From positions 114,952,903-115,016,902 of the forward strand of contig NC_084802.1 of assembly GCF_963169125.1 (NCBI RefSeq): a stretch of DNA of 64,000 bases, read 5' to 3'. Positions 1 to 10,494 of the stretch are shown piece after piece. A program made the translations under genes and the position numbers. Source of the DNA: Humulus lupulus. Taxonomy: Eukaryota > Streptophyta > Magnoliopsida > Rosales > Cannabaceae. Within the stretch, counting starts at the first letter, position 1; every line of letters begins with the position of its first letter. The notes under the pieces are model-generated. The model had not been told where the DNA came from. It made no database searches and was given only the letters and a program-made list of their open reading frames with translations.

Positions 1-657
1 ATAGAGTTGGTCAACTTTACTTTATACCTTGGAACATACGGTAAGAAATAGTGTAAAATTTTCTTATTTGATTAGTCATATATTAAAAATTTAATTATTT
101 TACTTAACATACGCTTCTTATTTTAGGGAACATTGGATGTTGGTGATTGCTATGCCAAAAGGAAAAATCATGTTCTTAGATCCATTGAAATCACACAAAC
201 GTCCAGAAGAAATTGATTCAATGATAATGAGGTAAGTTTTAAATTTTTTAAAATATTTCTTTATATGCAACAAATATTACATGTTACTACATTTTAATAA
301 CTTTTGTTAATTTTCTTTTTAAATAGTGCATATTATAGAGCTTATTCCAATGCATTACTCGGCAATCCCACAAAGATATTCAATGTTACATGTCCAAGAC
401 AACCACAAAGTCATGAATGTGGTTTTTATGTCTTGAAGTACATTAGAGATCTTGTACGGGCATCAAATGCAATGACTACCCTAAAAGAAAAAGTAAGTTC
501 ATTTTTTATAATTTATTTGCTATCGATAATCTATGAAATTAATTTATATTTATTAATTTTACAGTTTGGTGGGAAGACGCAATATTGTGAGATTGCAGAC
601 CTCTTGCCAATCCAACACGAATGGTTAGGCAAATTGATACCATACATTTATCAGTAA
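1..657 (+). CDS. Ulp1-type (C48) cysteine protease, C-terminal exons, transposon-borne
   Basis: Four exon pieces can be read: 1-40, 127-231, 327-492 and 565-657, with GT-AG introns between them (GTAAGA at 41, GTAAGT at 232 and 493; acceptors TTTTAG, AAATAG, TTACAG). The reading phase is kept across all three junctions and ends at TAA 655-657. The product shows the Ulp1/SENP catalytic layout: Trp-rich strand, REHWMLVIA (catalytic His), KIMFLDPLKS (catalytic Asp), then RQPQSHECGFYVLKY with the oxyanion-hole Gln and nucleophile Cys. In the family this domain cleaves SUMO-like modifiers; in transposons its role is not settled. The N-terminal part is upstream of the window. No stop is seen within the exons, so this copy may be fairly young. 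Its place just inside a CACTA-like terminus argues against a host gene. Confidence 0.75.
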
Positions 658-989
658 GCCTATTTTTGTTTAGTTGTAAGTTTAGTCTTTTGTAAATGTA
701 TTAATGTTAAGGCTAGTTATCTTACTTAAGTACTTGTATTTTATATGTTTATGTACAACATTTTTAATTAATAAAAGTTATCATATTTTCATTCAAAAAA
801 AATTCTTAACCAATTTCAATTGTAAAAATATATATAATTGTAATATCATATAATTAAATTGTTGAAAAATAATTAGGCCAAAAAAAAAATTAATTAGATC
901 AATTAAATAAAATTAGGCCAAAATATATATATATAAATAGAAACCATCCATTTAAAAATAATTAGAAACATATATTAAATAAAAAAGGC
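658..989 (+). other. AT-rich 3' flank of the Ulp1 gene
   Basis: No gene is visible. An AATAAAAG polyadenylation-like signal sits near 770, about 115 bases after the stop codon, followed by A-rich runs. This is most simply the 3' UTR and internal spacer of the DNA transposon. Confidence 0.45.
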
Positions 990-1338
990 GGGCACTTTCT
1001 ACTTCGGTTTTTAGGTAAAACCGAAGTAAAATGTGCACTTTCTACTTCGGTTTTACCTAAGAACCGAAGTAGAAAGTGCCCTTTTACTTCGGTTCTTAGA
1101 TAAAACCGAAGTAGAAAGTACACCTTTTACTTCGGTTTTCCCTAAAAACCGAAGTAGAAAGTGCCCAGGATGCTAGCGTATATACACTTTCTACTTCGGT
1201 TATTATGTAAAAACCGAAGTAGAAACTGGGGATTCTACTTCGGTTTTTAGCTAGTTTTTACTTCGCTCTGAACTACTGCAGTTGCGAATTTTAGCGAAAA
1301 CCGAAGTAAATCAAGCTTAAAAACTGAAGTGAAAGCCC
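990..1338. repeat. Subterminal inverted-repeat array (TACTTCGGTTT motif)
   Basis: About a dozen copies of TACTTCGGTTT or its complement AAACCGAAGTA occur in alternating orientation, usually as hairpin pairs separated by 5-10 bases, with CTTTC / GAAAG at the outer side. The last copies (AAACCGAAGTAA and AAACTGAAGTGA) lie within 50 bases of the element terminus. In CACTA elements such subterminal repeats are binding sites for the element's regulatory protein; that role here is inferred from position only. Confidence 0.8.
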
Positions 1339-1381
1339 CTTTTCCTTGTTGTGAATCTTGATAAAGCCTTCCTAGACATAT

Positions 1382-3630
1382 TGTAACGACCCGAATTTGT
1401 TAATCGGGCTTAGGGCCTTGATTAGTGTGCCTGGAGGGCAATAAATGATTTTATATGCTTTAATATGTTAATGGGTGAATTAATGTGAATATATGATAGT
1501 GATGCATGTTTAGTGAGTTAAATGTGCATGTGGTCCCTGTCTGGATATTAGGGGCACGAATGTGTTTTATGTTATATATATGTGATATGTCTGTGCAGCA
1601 CGATCCGAGACAGTCCTGGGGAGTGGTTAGCCAGAGAGTCACAACAGGGTTGAGATTCCGTCTCGGGGCAAGTCGAGGGGTAATTTGGGTACTAGGTGTG
1701 TTATGGGAATATCGGGACATGAAAATAAATATTTGGAGATATATTTGAGGATAAAATGTCTAGGCGGGAATATTGGGGAAATTGACCATTTTGCCTTCGG
1801 GGATGTTTTGGTACCCCAAGCCTTAAGGTAACACTTTAGATTTAAGTCAAATAAAACAAAAAGAGGAATTATTTAGAAACTCTAGGAACCGACTTTTACT
1901 TCTCCTCTCAGCCAAGGCTAGTTTTATTTCTTCCCTTCTCTTTCTCTCTCTAGGATAAACACAAGGAAAACTATGGGAATCAACTTGAAGGTCTAAGGAG
2001 TTCAGCTAGGTTTTAAGGAGCTAGGAGCTTGGGGGAATTAAGGTTCAACTTTAGGGGTTTAATTCAGCAAGAGGTAAGCTTTTTCATGGAAGTTATGCTT
2101 AAGTTTCAGCTGTGTTTTCAAGCTTTGCATGTGGGTAGAATCTAATTTGTTCTTGAGATTTTAGTTGGGTTTTGGAACAGATTTTTGTTGGGGTTTTAGT
2201 GTTGATAATGAGCTGGTATGTATGTGTTAAATATCTGGGTTTGATAGGTGAGTTTTGGGTGAATTAGCTTGAGGAAAGGTGTGGAAAAATGGTGGAAAAT
2301 CTGGGTTCGGTGGGGAGCGTCGCGGCCCTAGGAGGGGTGCGCCGCGGCCCGTGTGCGCACACGGCCATGGAAGGCCAAGAAGGTTCATGCGCGTTGCGGC
2401 GCCTGGTGGGCGCGCCGCGACCCGTGTGGGGGTTAGTGAGGTGCTAGCCTCTGTTTCGAGGCTAGCTGCGGCTCTTGTGGGTGGGGCCGCGGCCCTTTGT
2501 GCCAGTTTGAGTTTTAAGGGTATTTTAGGCTTGGAAACTCTAGGGGTAAGGCTCGGGATGGATTTTATCACCTGGATTGATAGAATTCAAGGACCCGGAG
2601 GTTAGGGTTATGGCTCTAAGTTATTTATTGGATTAGAATTTGATGGATAAACATTGTTAATGTGTTGTGACTAGGGTTTCGGCGAGGCTCATGTTAGAGG
2701 ACTGTGCTCGGGGCATCGGTGCTCAGAAAGCTCGGAACTCAGGTAAGAGAACCCTTGTTCCCATGGAGCTTGTGTGCAGGGCTGAGCCCAGTGTGTTTGA
2801 ATGGATTGATATGTAAGGCTGAGCCCAATGTGTTTGCATGAATTGATATGTAGGGCTGAGCCCAGTGCGTTTGAATGGTTTGATATGCAGGGCCGAGCCC
2901 AATATGTTAGAACTGCGGGGCGTAGCCCTTTATCTAATTGTGCTAGAATTCTATACTTGCTTGTTATGCTATGTATGTTATGATGTGAATGGTCGGCTTG
3001 AGCCGAGAGCGGTGTGGACCAAGAACGACAAGGGGCCGGGAGCAGCGTTGAGCACGTGGAGTGCGAGTTGCCAGGGCGAGTCCCTAGAAGGATACCTGGG
3101 ATATCCTCACGGCGTGGTCTGCGAACCCAGGGCTTGGTAAATTCCTGGGACGGCTAGGCCGTATGTGTTTAGCCATTGGTGGCCTTTTTATATGCTTGTT
3201 ATACGTGTTGCATATGTTATCTGTTTGTGGGTTCTCTTGCTGGGCTTCGGCTCACAGATGCTCTGTGGTGCAGGTACGGGTAAAGAGAGAGAAGATCAAC
3301 CAACCATGAGTATAGCAGACGTGGGGCGACGTGTACATGTTTGGCCAGCCTGGCTGCCATGGCCAAAGAATTTTGGGAGATGCTTGTAAATAAACTCTGA
3401 TTTTGTCGTCTAGTCGACTTGGTTTAAGTAATATGTTGTAAACATTTCTAAACTGTATTTTGGGATCCCAAGTGTAAACTTTTTTTGATTATCTATGGAA
3501 ATTATTATTTCTAAGGTTTTTCCTCTGTTTATATCTTAATTACACTGTTTAATCTAAAACCTCAATTAGCGAGATGAAAGCACGTTTTTAAACTCACTTA
3601 GTAACGACTCTAAGGAAGTAGGGCGTTACA
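1382..3630 (+). mobile_element. Solo LTR of a Tekay/Del-type chromovirus (copy A)
   Basis: The 2249-bp unit starts TGTAACGACCC and ends GGGCGTTACA and is flanked on both sides by the perfect 5-bp target duplication CATAT (1377-1381 and 3631-3635). There is no internal region, so it is a solo LTR left by LTR-LTR recombination. It shares with the other LTRs of this family the GGCTTAGGGCCTTGATTAG block near its start, a GC-rich patch (2310-2500) and a GGTAAGA donor-like site at 2743. It also shares the GCTCTGTGGTGCAGGTA block at 3261-3276. Assignment to Tekay rests on the linked gag and pol of the full copy at 19343-34088. A 20-bp-scale reading frame at 2279-2605 is GC noise, not a gene. Confidence 0.9.
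2778..2930 (+). repeat. Tandem repeat, about 38-bp unit, inside LTR A
   Basis: Three to four imperfect copies of a unit with the core GGGCTGAGCCCAATGTGTTTG, each followed by GATTGATATGTA-like sequence. It lies between the conserved donor-like and acceptor-like blocks of this LTR. Confidence 0.75.
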
Positions 3631-3819
3631 CATATCTACATTCTTGAATATTTCCTAAATACTCATTTAAACCCAGAATAATACACATTCTTACCTATAC
3701 CCGATTACCGTCTAGAACATACCAAGAACTTCAAGGACAGTTACGAAAAAAAATTATTCCTAGGTGAGATACAAGAAAATTAGCAAAAAATAGAAGGGAG
3801 TTTGATGAAAACCTACTTG

Positions 3820-3985
3820 AAGTGAAGATTGCTGAAGAAACTATGTTGAAACCACTTGGAAATTCCTGAAGATTCATCTCGGGTTGTTTGGAAGAATGCT
3901 TGAAACTTTGAAGTTCTTGATGAAAGGGAAAGTTTAGGTAAAAAATGATGGAAAAGGAATAATCCTATTTATATTGCGCAGGGTA
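3820..3985 (-). promoter_or_regulatory. TATA box and leader of a Tat antisense gene (remnant)
   Basis: On the minus strand a TATAAATAGG motif lies at about 3962-3972, followed by a pyrimidine-rich leader. A splice-donor-like TAGGTAAGAA occurs further down, near 3690. The same order (TATA, leader, GTAAG donor) precedes the antisense genes of Tat-1 and Tat-D. No convincing coding exon remains beyond it before solo LTR A. Confidence 0.45.
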
Positions 3986-4185
3986 ACTGAAAGGTCATTA
4001 ATGAAAAGAGGTTTTTGGAACATTGGAAATGGTAAAGCCGTCAAATCTTTCCTTGGAAATCGTAAAATTATGATTATTTACTTTTTCAAGGAATTAAAAG
4101 TGTAGTTGGACATGACAGGTCGGTGAATTCTGGCCGAGTAAGTTTATTTAATGTTCATCGCATCATAATAAACTTGAAGGGCAAA

Positions 4186-4830
4186 TGTTTTCCAAAATTT
4201 TTGCATGATGAAGTGGCACAAACATAAGGCCCATGAAGGGCACGTGACGAGACAGTTATAGAGGACTGGTTGACTCACAACCAGACAGGAGAAGAAAACA
4301 TGCTATCAGATGAATTTAGAACTTACACGGAGCAGCAAGAAAAGAAGTTTACAAAAGACATGCAACTAGAGATGCTCAGTTAAATATAGTTCAAGATCAA
4401 AGTTAGTTTAATATGCATATATTTGTGAGATATTTATATTTACTGTATTATTCACCTATTATTTTATATTTACTTGTTGCACAAGTTATGCATGGCCCAT
4501 CTATGTACATTCTTGAGTCTATAAATAGAGGACTCAAGAATTCATTTTTTTTATGCAGTAATTCTTTATTTTCAAAGAATTCTAAGGATCTAAAGCTATT
4601 ATCCACGTTTTGTATCCTCTCTCTCAGCTTGTGAAACTCATTTGACTCCAGCTCATCTGATCGTAGGTTTTGGGAATTGATACAAATAAGAGCACTAAGT
4701 GAACGTAGGTTATTACTGATCAGCAGGGCCGAACCACTATAATTTTGTGTGTCGTTTCTTATTCTTAAGTTTAGTTATTATTCTATATCATAATTTGGCT
4801 CAGTGTCATTGAGCAAATCAGGGCTAAACA
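4186..4830 (+). repeat. Tat-family 3' LTR
   Basis: It starts TGTTTTCC after a purine-rich tract and is taken to end at GGGCTAAACA. It has a good TATA box (TATAAATAG, 4520-4528) followed by the leader sequence. A block GAACGTAGGTTATTACTGAT ... GGGCCGAACCACTATAA ... TTGTGTCGTTTC is of a kind found near the 3' end of Tat LTRs. The 3' boundary is approximate because the neighbouring element is truncated. Confidence 0.55.
4517..4530 (+). promoter_or_regulatory. LTR TATA box
   Basis: GTCTATAAATAGAGG is a consensus plant TATA element, placed about 330 bases into the LTR as expected for the U3 promoter. Confidence 0.6.
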
Positions 4831-4884
4831 TGTATTTTTCTTTGTTATTCTCTCACTAGCATAGCATACCATGTTTATAATAAA

Positions 4885-6728
4885 TGAACTAATGTGGTAG
4901 AAGAATCAATACATGTTGCACTTGACGAGACTAAGTTTCCTACAAGGAAAGAATGTGTAGATGATGAAGTTGTAGGTTTGGAAGATGAAGTTCAAAAGAT
5001 CAATCTTGGAGAAACTTCCAAAGCTCCCTCTAAATCCTTGAAAGAGGAAACATCTCTGGAAAAGGTAAATGAAAGAAAATGTATGAATTCTAACTTTCCA
5101 TTAGAGTAGAAATACCGAAATGCTCATCCTAAAGACTTAATTCTAGGTGATCCTTCTCAAGGTGTCACAACTAGAGCCTCCCATAGGAATATATGTAGTA
5201 ATACAACTTTTATTTCTCAAATTGAACCTAAGAACTTTAAAGAAGTCGAGCATGATGAGTTTTGGTTATTGGCTATGCAAGAACTTAATCAAATTGAAAG
5301 AAATGATGTTTGGGAGTTAGTTCCAAAATAGTAACACCAATCAGTTATTGGAACCAAATGGGTCTTTAGAAATAAGGTAGATGAGCATGGGGTTATTGTG
5401 CGTAACAAGGCTAGATTAGTGGACCAATGTTACAATCAAGAAGAAGGAATAGACTACGATGAAACCTTTGTCCCTGTAGGAAGATTATAGTCCATTAGAA
5501 TGTTATTAGCTTTTGCATGCCACAAGAGCTTTGTCTTGTATCAAGTGGATGTTAAAAGTACATTCTTAAATGGATACATTTTAGAATTTTATGTCTCACA
5601 ACCCCCCGAAATCACAAACACCTTAACCACATTTTTAAATTGAAAATTCTTTGTATTTTTTAAAGCAAGCTCCTAGAGCTTGGTATGATAGGCTAAGCAC
5701 TTTCCTAATTTCTAGTGGTTTTTCAATGGGTAAAGTAGATAATACACTTTTCATTAGGAGAAAAGTTGAAGACATCATTATAGCACAAATTTATGTCGAT
5801 GATATTATTTTTAGTGCTACTAATGATTTACTTTGTTAAGAATTTTCTAAACATATGCATAGTGAGTTTGAAATGAGTATGACGGGAGAACTCAACTTCT
5901 TTCTTGGACTCCAAATTAAGCAACAAGGAGAAGAAATTTTTATTAGTCAAGATAAGTATATCAATGAACTACTCAAAAAGTTTGACTTAGAGAATGTCAA
6001 GGCTATGCCAACTCCCATGAGTACATCCATAAAGATGGACAAGGATGAAAAAGGTAAGGATGTGTACATCGCCAAGTATAGGGGTATGATTGGTTCCTTA
6101 CTTTATTTAATTTCTAGTAGACTGGATATTTGTTTAGCGTTGGTCTATGTGCTAGATATCAATCTTCTCTTGAGTAGTCTCACTTAAGTGTCATTGAAAT
6201 AATTTTTAGATACTTGATAGGCACAATGAATATAGGACAATGTTATCCTTAAACTAATCACTTTAATATGACAAGTTATTCCGATATCGACTTTGCAGAA
6301 TGTAAAACTGATAGGAAAAGCACTAGTGGAACATGTCACCTCTTAGGACACTCCCTAGTATCTTGGTTTAGTAAGAAACAAAATTTGGTAGCTTTATCTA
6401 CCACCGAAGCATAATACATTTTTGCCAGTAGTTGTTGTGCACAAATACTTTGGATGAAACAAACACGCAAGGATTTTGATGCATTCCCATTAAGTATGAC
6501 AATACTAGTGCCATCATCCTCTCTAAGAATCCTATATTGCACTCTAGAGCTAAACACATTGATATAAGATATCACTTTCTTATAAATCACATTCATAAAG
6601 GTGAGATTATCCTAGACTTTGTAAGTGCCAAATTTCAACTAGCAGACAGATTCACCAAGCCATTAAACGTGGAAAGATTTTGTTTCATAAGGAGAGAAAT
6701 AGGTATGATCAACCTAAATGAAATATAA
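4885..6728 (+). pseudogene. Copia pol relic: reverse transcriptase and RNase H
   Basis: Successive frames give an acidic linker (4894-5109) and the start of RT (FWLLAMQELNQIERNDVWELVP at about 5260-5327, then GTKWVFRNK). These are followed by YDETFVPVGRL, QVDVKSTFLNG, QAPRAWYDRLSTFL and the active site IYVDDIIFS at about 5790. The FFLGLQIKQ thumb is at 5910, and RNase H follows with TSGTCHLLG, VALSTTEA and the end block KHIDIRYHFL ... ADRFTKPL (6540-6680). Stops at 5107, about 5329, 5487, 5641, 5837 and 6185 and at least one frameshift near 5640 break it. The YVDD box survives. In life the protein copies element RNA into DNA inside cytoplasmic particles. Confidence 0.9.
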
Positions 6729-7430
6729 GGTTTTTCCTGTTGATATGAATGTTATGTTTTGATGATGTGTTAATTTTTGAATTTTAATATCCAAAGCATG
6801 TGAAAAATGACATATTTGACTTTGACCTTGTTTTTATTCTTGTATAACATGACCTTTTATGCAAATTTGTGACATTCTTGATTGAATATGTGTTTGATTG
6901 CTTGAAAATGTCTACTTAAGCATATTAAGTTATTCTCTAAGTTGTTTTTACTCAATCTATGCATAACACAAATTTTTGGCACTTCACTTATTCAATTTAA
7001 GCTTATCTAAGCAAAATAGGGTGAAATTAACAAAATTTTCAAAATCTTGCACTTTTACTTTTGGAAGCTCATACATGTGTATTTACACCTTTCTAAACTG
7101 CTCCAAAAGAACTTTTTCAAAAAGGATATGTAAATCACATTTTGGACACCTAAGTTGCTTTTGATAGATTTAGAGAAACTTCTACTCAAATGTTTGAATT
7201 CTTGATGTTTCCTTGAACTTTTTGTATGAACATGGTTGTTTTTATGCACATGAGATGTTCCAATAATTACTTGCAAAAATTTGCACCTTGAAAACTCACT
7301 GCCGCTTACTGCAGCAAGTCGGTCGACCGACCCAACACAGTAAGCCAAAGCAGCTTCAAAATTCTATTCAACCGACTTGTCCTTTTTAATTTTTTTCACT
7401 CTTTTCTTCTTTTTAACAGCCCCATTTTGT
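6729..7430 (+). other. Spacer between pol and the extra reading frame
   Basis: No gene is supported. The stretch begins with a TGTTGATATGAATG string resembling the start of SIRE LTRs. Near 7319 it contains the palindromic TCGGTCGACCGAC followed 50 bases on by CAACCGACTTG; the 3' LTR has the same pair of motifs at about 9650 and 9730. It may be LTR-derived. Confidence 0.4.
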
Positions 7431-7530
7431 GAAAAGAAACTCAGAAACCCTATTTTCTAGTTCTTGTACTCCTTTCTCTCAAAATCATCATTTTCTCTCA
7501 AATTTTCTTTTCAATTTCACTTACTCCATG

Positions 7531-8663
7531 GCATCAAGAGGCACTTCTTTAAAGGGAAAGGGCAAGAGGCAACTAGATACTCATGAAGAGGGAAGGTTAA
7601 AGACAAAGTATGATATCTCACTCTTTAAAAGATCAAAAACTCAAAGAAAGGTATACAAAATCATTTTCCTCTAGAACAATTATCTTTGAAAAAATCCTAG
7701 ACTTTTTAGAGATTGTCAATGCATAGGGTTTAAAGACTTATTTTATAGACTATGTTGGCTCTCCTTTATCCAAATTAAACTTCCCATGCATCCTAGGCTT
7801 GTTAGAGGTTTTTATGCATCCATAGTTTCTACAGAAGATTTATTAGGAGTTCGATGTACTCTAAAGAACACAACCATCTCACTAGATGTTGAATCCTTGA
7901 ACAATATTCTCGGTGCTTCTAATTATGGTCACATTCTTGACACTAGCAACCAATCCTCTGAATACTTTTCCACCCAAGAGGCTTGTGCTAGAATGTGTGT
8001 CAGTCAAGGTTTTCACCTTAAACCCAAAATCAAGGATCTCACCATGCAAGCTAGGATCATTCATTATTTCCTTACTTTTAACATTGTCCATAGGGGAAGA
8101 AATAGGGATACCATCACTCAATTTGACTTCTATGTTCTTTATAGTATTTTGAGTGGTTGCTTTATAAATCTAGGTGCCCTTATCCTTAACCACATGAAGC
8201 AAGCATTTAAATACCATAAAAAGCAAAGGATTACCCTACCCTATGGCTTGCTCCTTACTAAAAATTTTCACCACTTTGGTGTCAATCTTGACAATGAAAC
8301 TAATATCAATAATCCCACTATTAATAACACCCTTAACCCTAAATCTTTCAACCGCATGGGCTTTGACTTTGTAAAAGGTGTGTGGGTATCATCATGCAAT
8401 GCTCCAATAGCTCCTCAACAAGATGATGAAGATGAAGTTGGAGATGAAGAAGCTCCTTCTGCTCCTCAATTCAACCTTAGGAAGCTTTTACCCACCTCTC
8501 CACTCACATTGATCAACTTTTAGACTCCATGGGTGCTCACTTTGATCAAAGCATTCATCACATCAATGAGAATGTGAGAAACTTCAACACTAGTTTCAAT
8601 GCCTTAAATGCTCAACATCAAGCGATGTGGAAGCACTTCCAACGCTTTGGACCACCTCCATCT
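7531..8663 (+). pseudogene. Extra reading frame of SIRE element (putative plant transposon protein, env-like position)
   Basis: A start at 7531 (MASRGTSLKGKGKRQ) gives a basic N-terminus. The main conserved part is open from 7786 to 8523 (245 codons) and includes TISLDVESLNNILG, QARIIHYFLTFNIVHRGRNR and FYVLYSILSGCFINLGALIL. This pattern matches the family of plant transposon-linked proteins (Pfam Transposase_32 type) found after pol in SIRE and some gypsy elements. An acidic linker (DDEDEVGDEEAP) follows. A frameshift at about 8480 separates it from the C-terminal coil, which reads on in the next frame as DSMGAHFDQSIHH to the TAG at 8661-8663. A second break lies between 7674 and 7786. Function is unknown; the position is where env-like genes sit in this lineage, but I see no signal peptide or membrane segment. 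Confidence 0.65.
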
Positions 8664-8883
8664 TAGACTTTGTCATTTTATTTCATATGTTGAACTTTCT
8701 ACAAGTGTTGCACTATATATACTTTTACTTTATGTACTCAGACTTCGTGTCTTGAACTTATTTGATGTTATTTCCCATATTGTTATCCATGCTTTCTATG
8801 TTTTGAACATGTTGTTACAATTTGTTTTTCATCTATGCTACTATGCTATTTTTCTTTATTCTTGGCAACCCTTTTTGATGAAA

Positions 8884-9156
8884 TCAAAGGGGGAGAAATT
8901 GTATTGGTTATTTACAAGTAACTTATGAACTAAATCATATATGTACAACAATGAATTATTTTTCATTAAGTGTATGATTAAGAGGGAGAACTACAAAATT
9001 CAAGAAAGGTAAAAAAGGAAAAATCCATTGTCATGTGCAAGGTAAAATTTTACAATGCATATATTAAGGGGGAGCTAAGCAAAAAATGTAAAATCTTCTT
9101 TTCCTTTTCCCATATAAATAATCAAATATTTGATATCATCAAAAAGGGGAAGATTA
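8884..9156 (+). repeat. Four polypurine-tract-like motifs upstream of the SIRE 3' LTR
   Basis: AAAGGGGGAGAAATT (8887), AAGAGGGAGAAC (8970), AAGGGGGAGCTAA (9067) and AAAAGGGGAAGATTATTG (9143) recur every 80-95 bases. In LTR elements the tract primes plus-strand DNA; multiple copies are known from the SIRE lineage. The last one directly precedes the LTR. Confidence 0.65.
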
Positions 9157-10472
9157 TTGATCCAAATTCTTCACGGACTTATTTTGATGTTATACAAGCC
9201 AAATATTTGTTTATTATTTGTTACTAATGTATTGTTCATCTTGTAGTACACTTGAATATTATTATTAGAAATCAAAGTATCAAGGAAACTAAGGAACTTC
9301 AAGAAGGCTTCAAGACACAAAGAATTCAAGACTAAGCATGGTTAAAAGATTACATTTTCTTTAGTCTTGTAATCTTGACTTGCATGCATCACTTATATTT
9401 AATCACTTACTAGCTCAATTATTTTTTCATCAAAAGATTTACTAAAATTCACAGTTTCAAATAAAAACAATTTTGTGAAAAAATCCTTTTATTAGAGTCT
9501 AAAATACGTATATATTCTTAGGAATGAAAAACTTGTTTTATAAATGTCTTAGTATATAAATATTTACCTTAAAATATAAAAAAAACTTTCAAAACAGTTT
9601 ACACGTTTTTAGAAGCCAAAATCCAAGCCCCCTTGTAATATGCTAGGTCGGTCAACCGACCTATACACGTCGGGCGATCGATGTGTCAGAGTATGGGAAA
9701 ACTTTTTTTGAAAATTATATCCGTTGGCTCAACCGACTGAAGTCAAAGAGCCCCAAAATCCCCCCAAACGACTCTTTTTCTTTCCCCTCTATAAAAAGAA
9801 TTTTTTGCAAACATAAAAAACATGAAATACAAGTCTAAAATCATAGTATTCAGCTATCTAAAGTGTTCTAAACCTTTCATATTCTTTATCTTTTCAAAAC
9901 ACAAAATCACACACACTAGAGCCAAATTTGTTTTTTATTTTTATAAGTGTGTTTCATCTCTCCTTAGGTTCTTTCATTATATTTCAATAGTCCAAATGAG
10001 AGTTTGTTGTGAACTTACACTTCCATATCTATTCTTTGTATTGAGGAGAGGTTGGCACCAATATTATAAACAATCTGGTATAGGTGAGATTGGCACTTCA
10101 ACAATTTGACTGAGGTTGATAGTCGTTGTGAGAAACTATTGTGGGAGGTTTCGGAAAGACCTTGGTGAAAATTATGTGCTTGTACAATGGATAGACCAAG
10201 TCCACAACTTGATCTGATAGTAGAACTCAAAGCACTTTAGCTTTGAAGACCAAGGACGTAGGTTACTTTAGTTTCACTGAACCATGTACAATCAACTGTT
10301 TGATCTTTCTATCCCTACTCATTACTTACATTTATCTATCTTGATTTTACATATTCTGATCTAGCAACTTGCTAGTAATTTCAATATTTACATTAATTGA
10401 TAGTTAGGTTTTCTTAAATTCTAAAATTGATTTAAATTACCAATTCACCCCCCTCTAAAAAACGTATCTTAA
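9157..10472 (+). repeat. SIRE-type copia 3' LTR
   Basis: It follows the last polypurine tract (GATTATTGATCC) and ends near CAATTCACCCCCCTC ... AAGCTAACA, the usual close of SIRE LTRs. A TATA box (TATAAAAAG, 9790) sits mid-LTR behind two blocks of CGACC / GGTCG palindromes. Both edges are placed to within roughly 15 bases. A 95-codon frame starting at 9822 is downstream of the TATA box and looks like chance. Confidence 0.65.
9786..9800 (+). promoter_or_regulatory. SIRE LTR TATA box
   Basis: CCTCTATAAAAAGAA is a consensus TATA box in the middle of the LTR, about 640 bases from its start. Confidence 0.6.
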
Positions 10473-10494
10473 GCTAACATAACAGACACACAGG

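Larger units (their letters stand above)
1..1353 (+). mobile_element. 3' end of a CACTA-like DNA transposon
   Basis: The segment holds the last exons of a Ulp1-type protease gene, an AT-rich 3' region, a dense array of TACTTCGGTTT / AAACCGAAGTA inverted repeats and then the terminal string TTCCTTGTTGTG ending at 1353. CACTA elements end in a complement of CACTA(C)AAGAA, are rich in short subterminal repeats and in plants often carry a Ulp1-like protease gene, so this fits a right-hand CACTA end. The terminus differs from the canonical TTGTAGTG by one base. The left end and transposase lie outside the window, so the 3-bp target duplication (AAT would follow here) cannot be confirmed. A Mutator-like element that carries a Ulp1 domain is the main alternative. 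Confidence 0.65.
3631..4830 (+). mobile_element. 3' end of a Tat-lineage Ty3/gypsy element
   Basis: Read on the plus strand the piece has, in order, the leader and promoter of the antisense gene typical of these elements (pointing left), a PPT-like AACTTGAAGGGCAAA at 4171-4185, and an LTR beginning TGTTTTCC at 4186. The junction matches that of Tat-D (on its minus strand AAACTTGGGGGGCAAATGTT). The left side is the sequence broken by solo LTR A: removing 1382-3635 rejoins it to 1354-1381. The pol region is absent. Confidence 0.6.
4870..10472 (+). mobile_element. 5'-truncated SIRE-lineage Ty1/copia element
   Basis: The element keeps the C-terminal half of pol (RT and RNase H), a spacer, an extra downstream reading frame, four polypurine tracts and a 3' LTR. 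Gag, protease, integrase and the 5' LTR are missing, and the left edge meets the Tat LTR at about 4830-4890. The long extra reading frame after pol and the repeated AAAGGGGGAGA tracts are hallmarks of the SIRE/Maximus lineage. Its right edge meets Tat-1 gag sequence at about 10473, so it may have inserted into or next to that element. Confidence 0.75.

Noticed and set aside
1..657. Ulp1 protease as a host SUMO protease gene
   Set aside because: The adjacent subterminal repeats and transposon terminus, with no other host sequence, favour a transposon-borne copy.
2227..2605. Two overlapping frames of over 100 codons on opposite strands, Arg- and Ala-rich
   Set aside because: They lie in the GC-rich patch of solo LTR A, where stop codons are rare. 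There is no family resemblance and no conservation in the other LTR copies.
8608..8928. 106-codon hydrophobic frame that could be a membrane protein
   Set aside because: It overlaps the end of the SIRE extra gene in another frame and continues into the T-rich 3' region; the hydrophobicity follows from T-rich codons.
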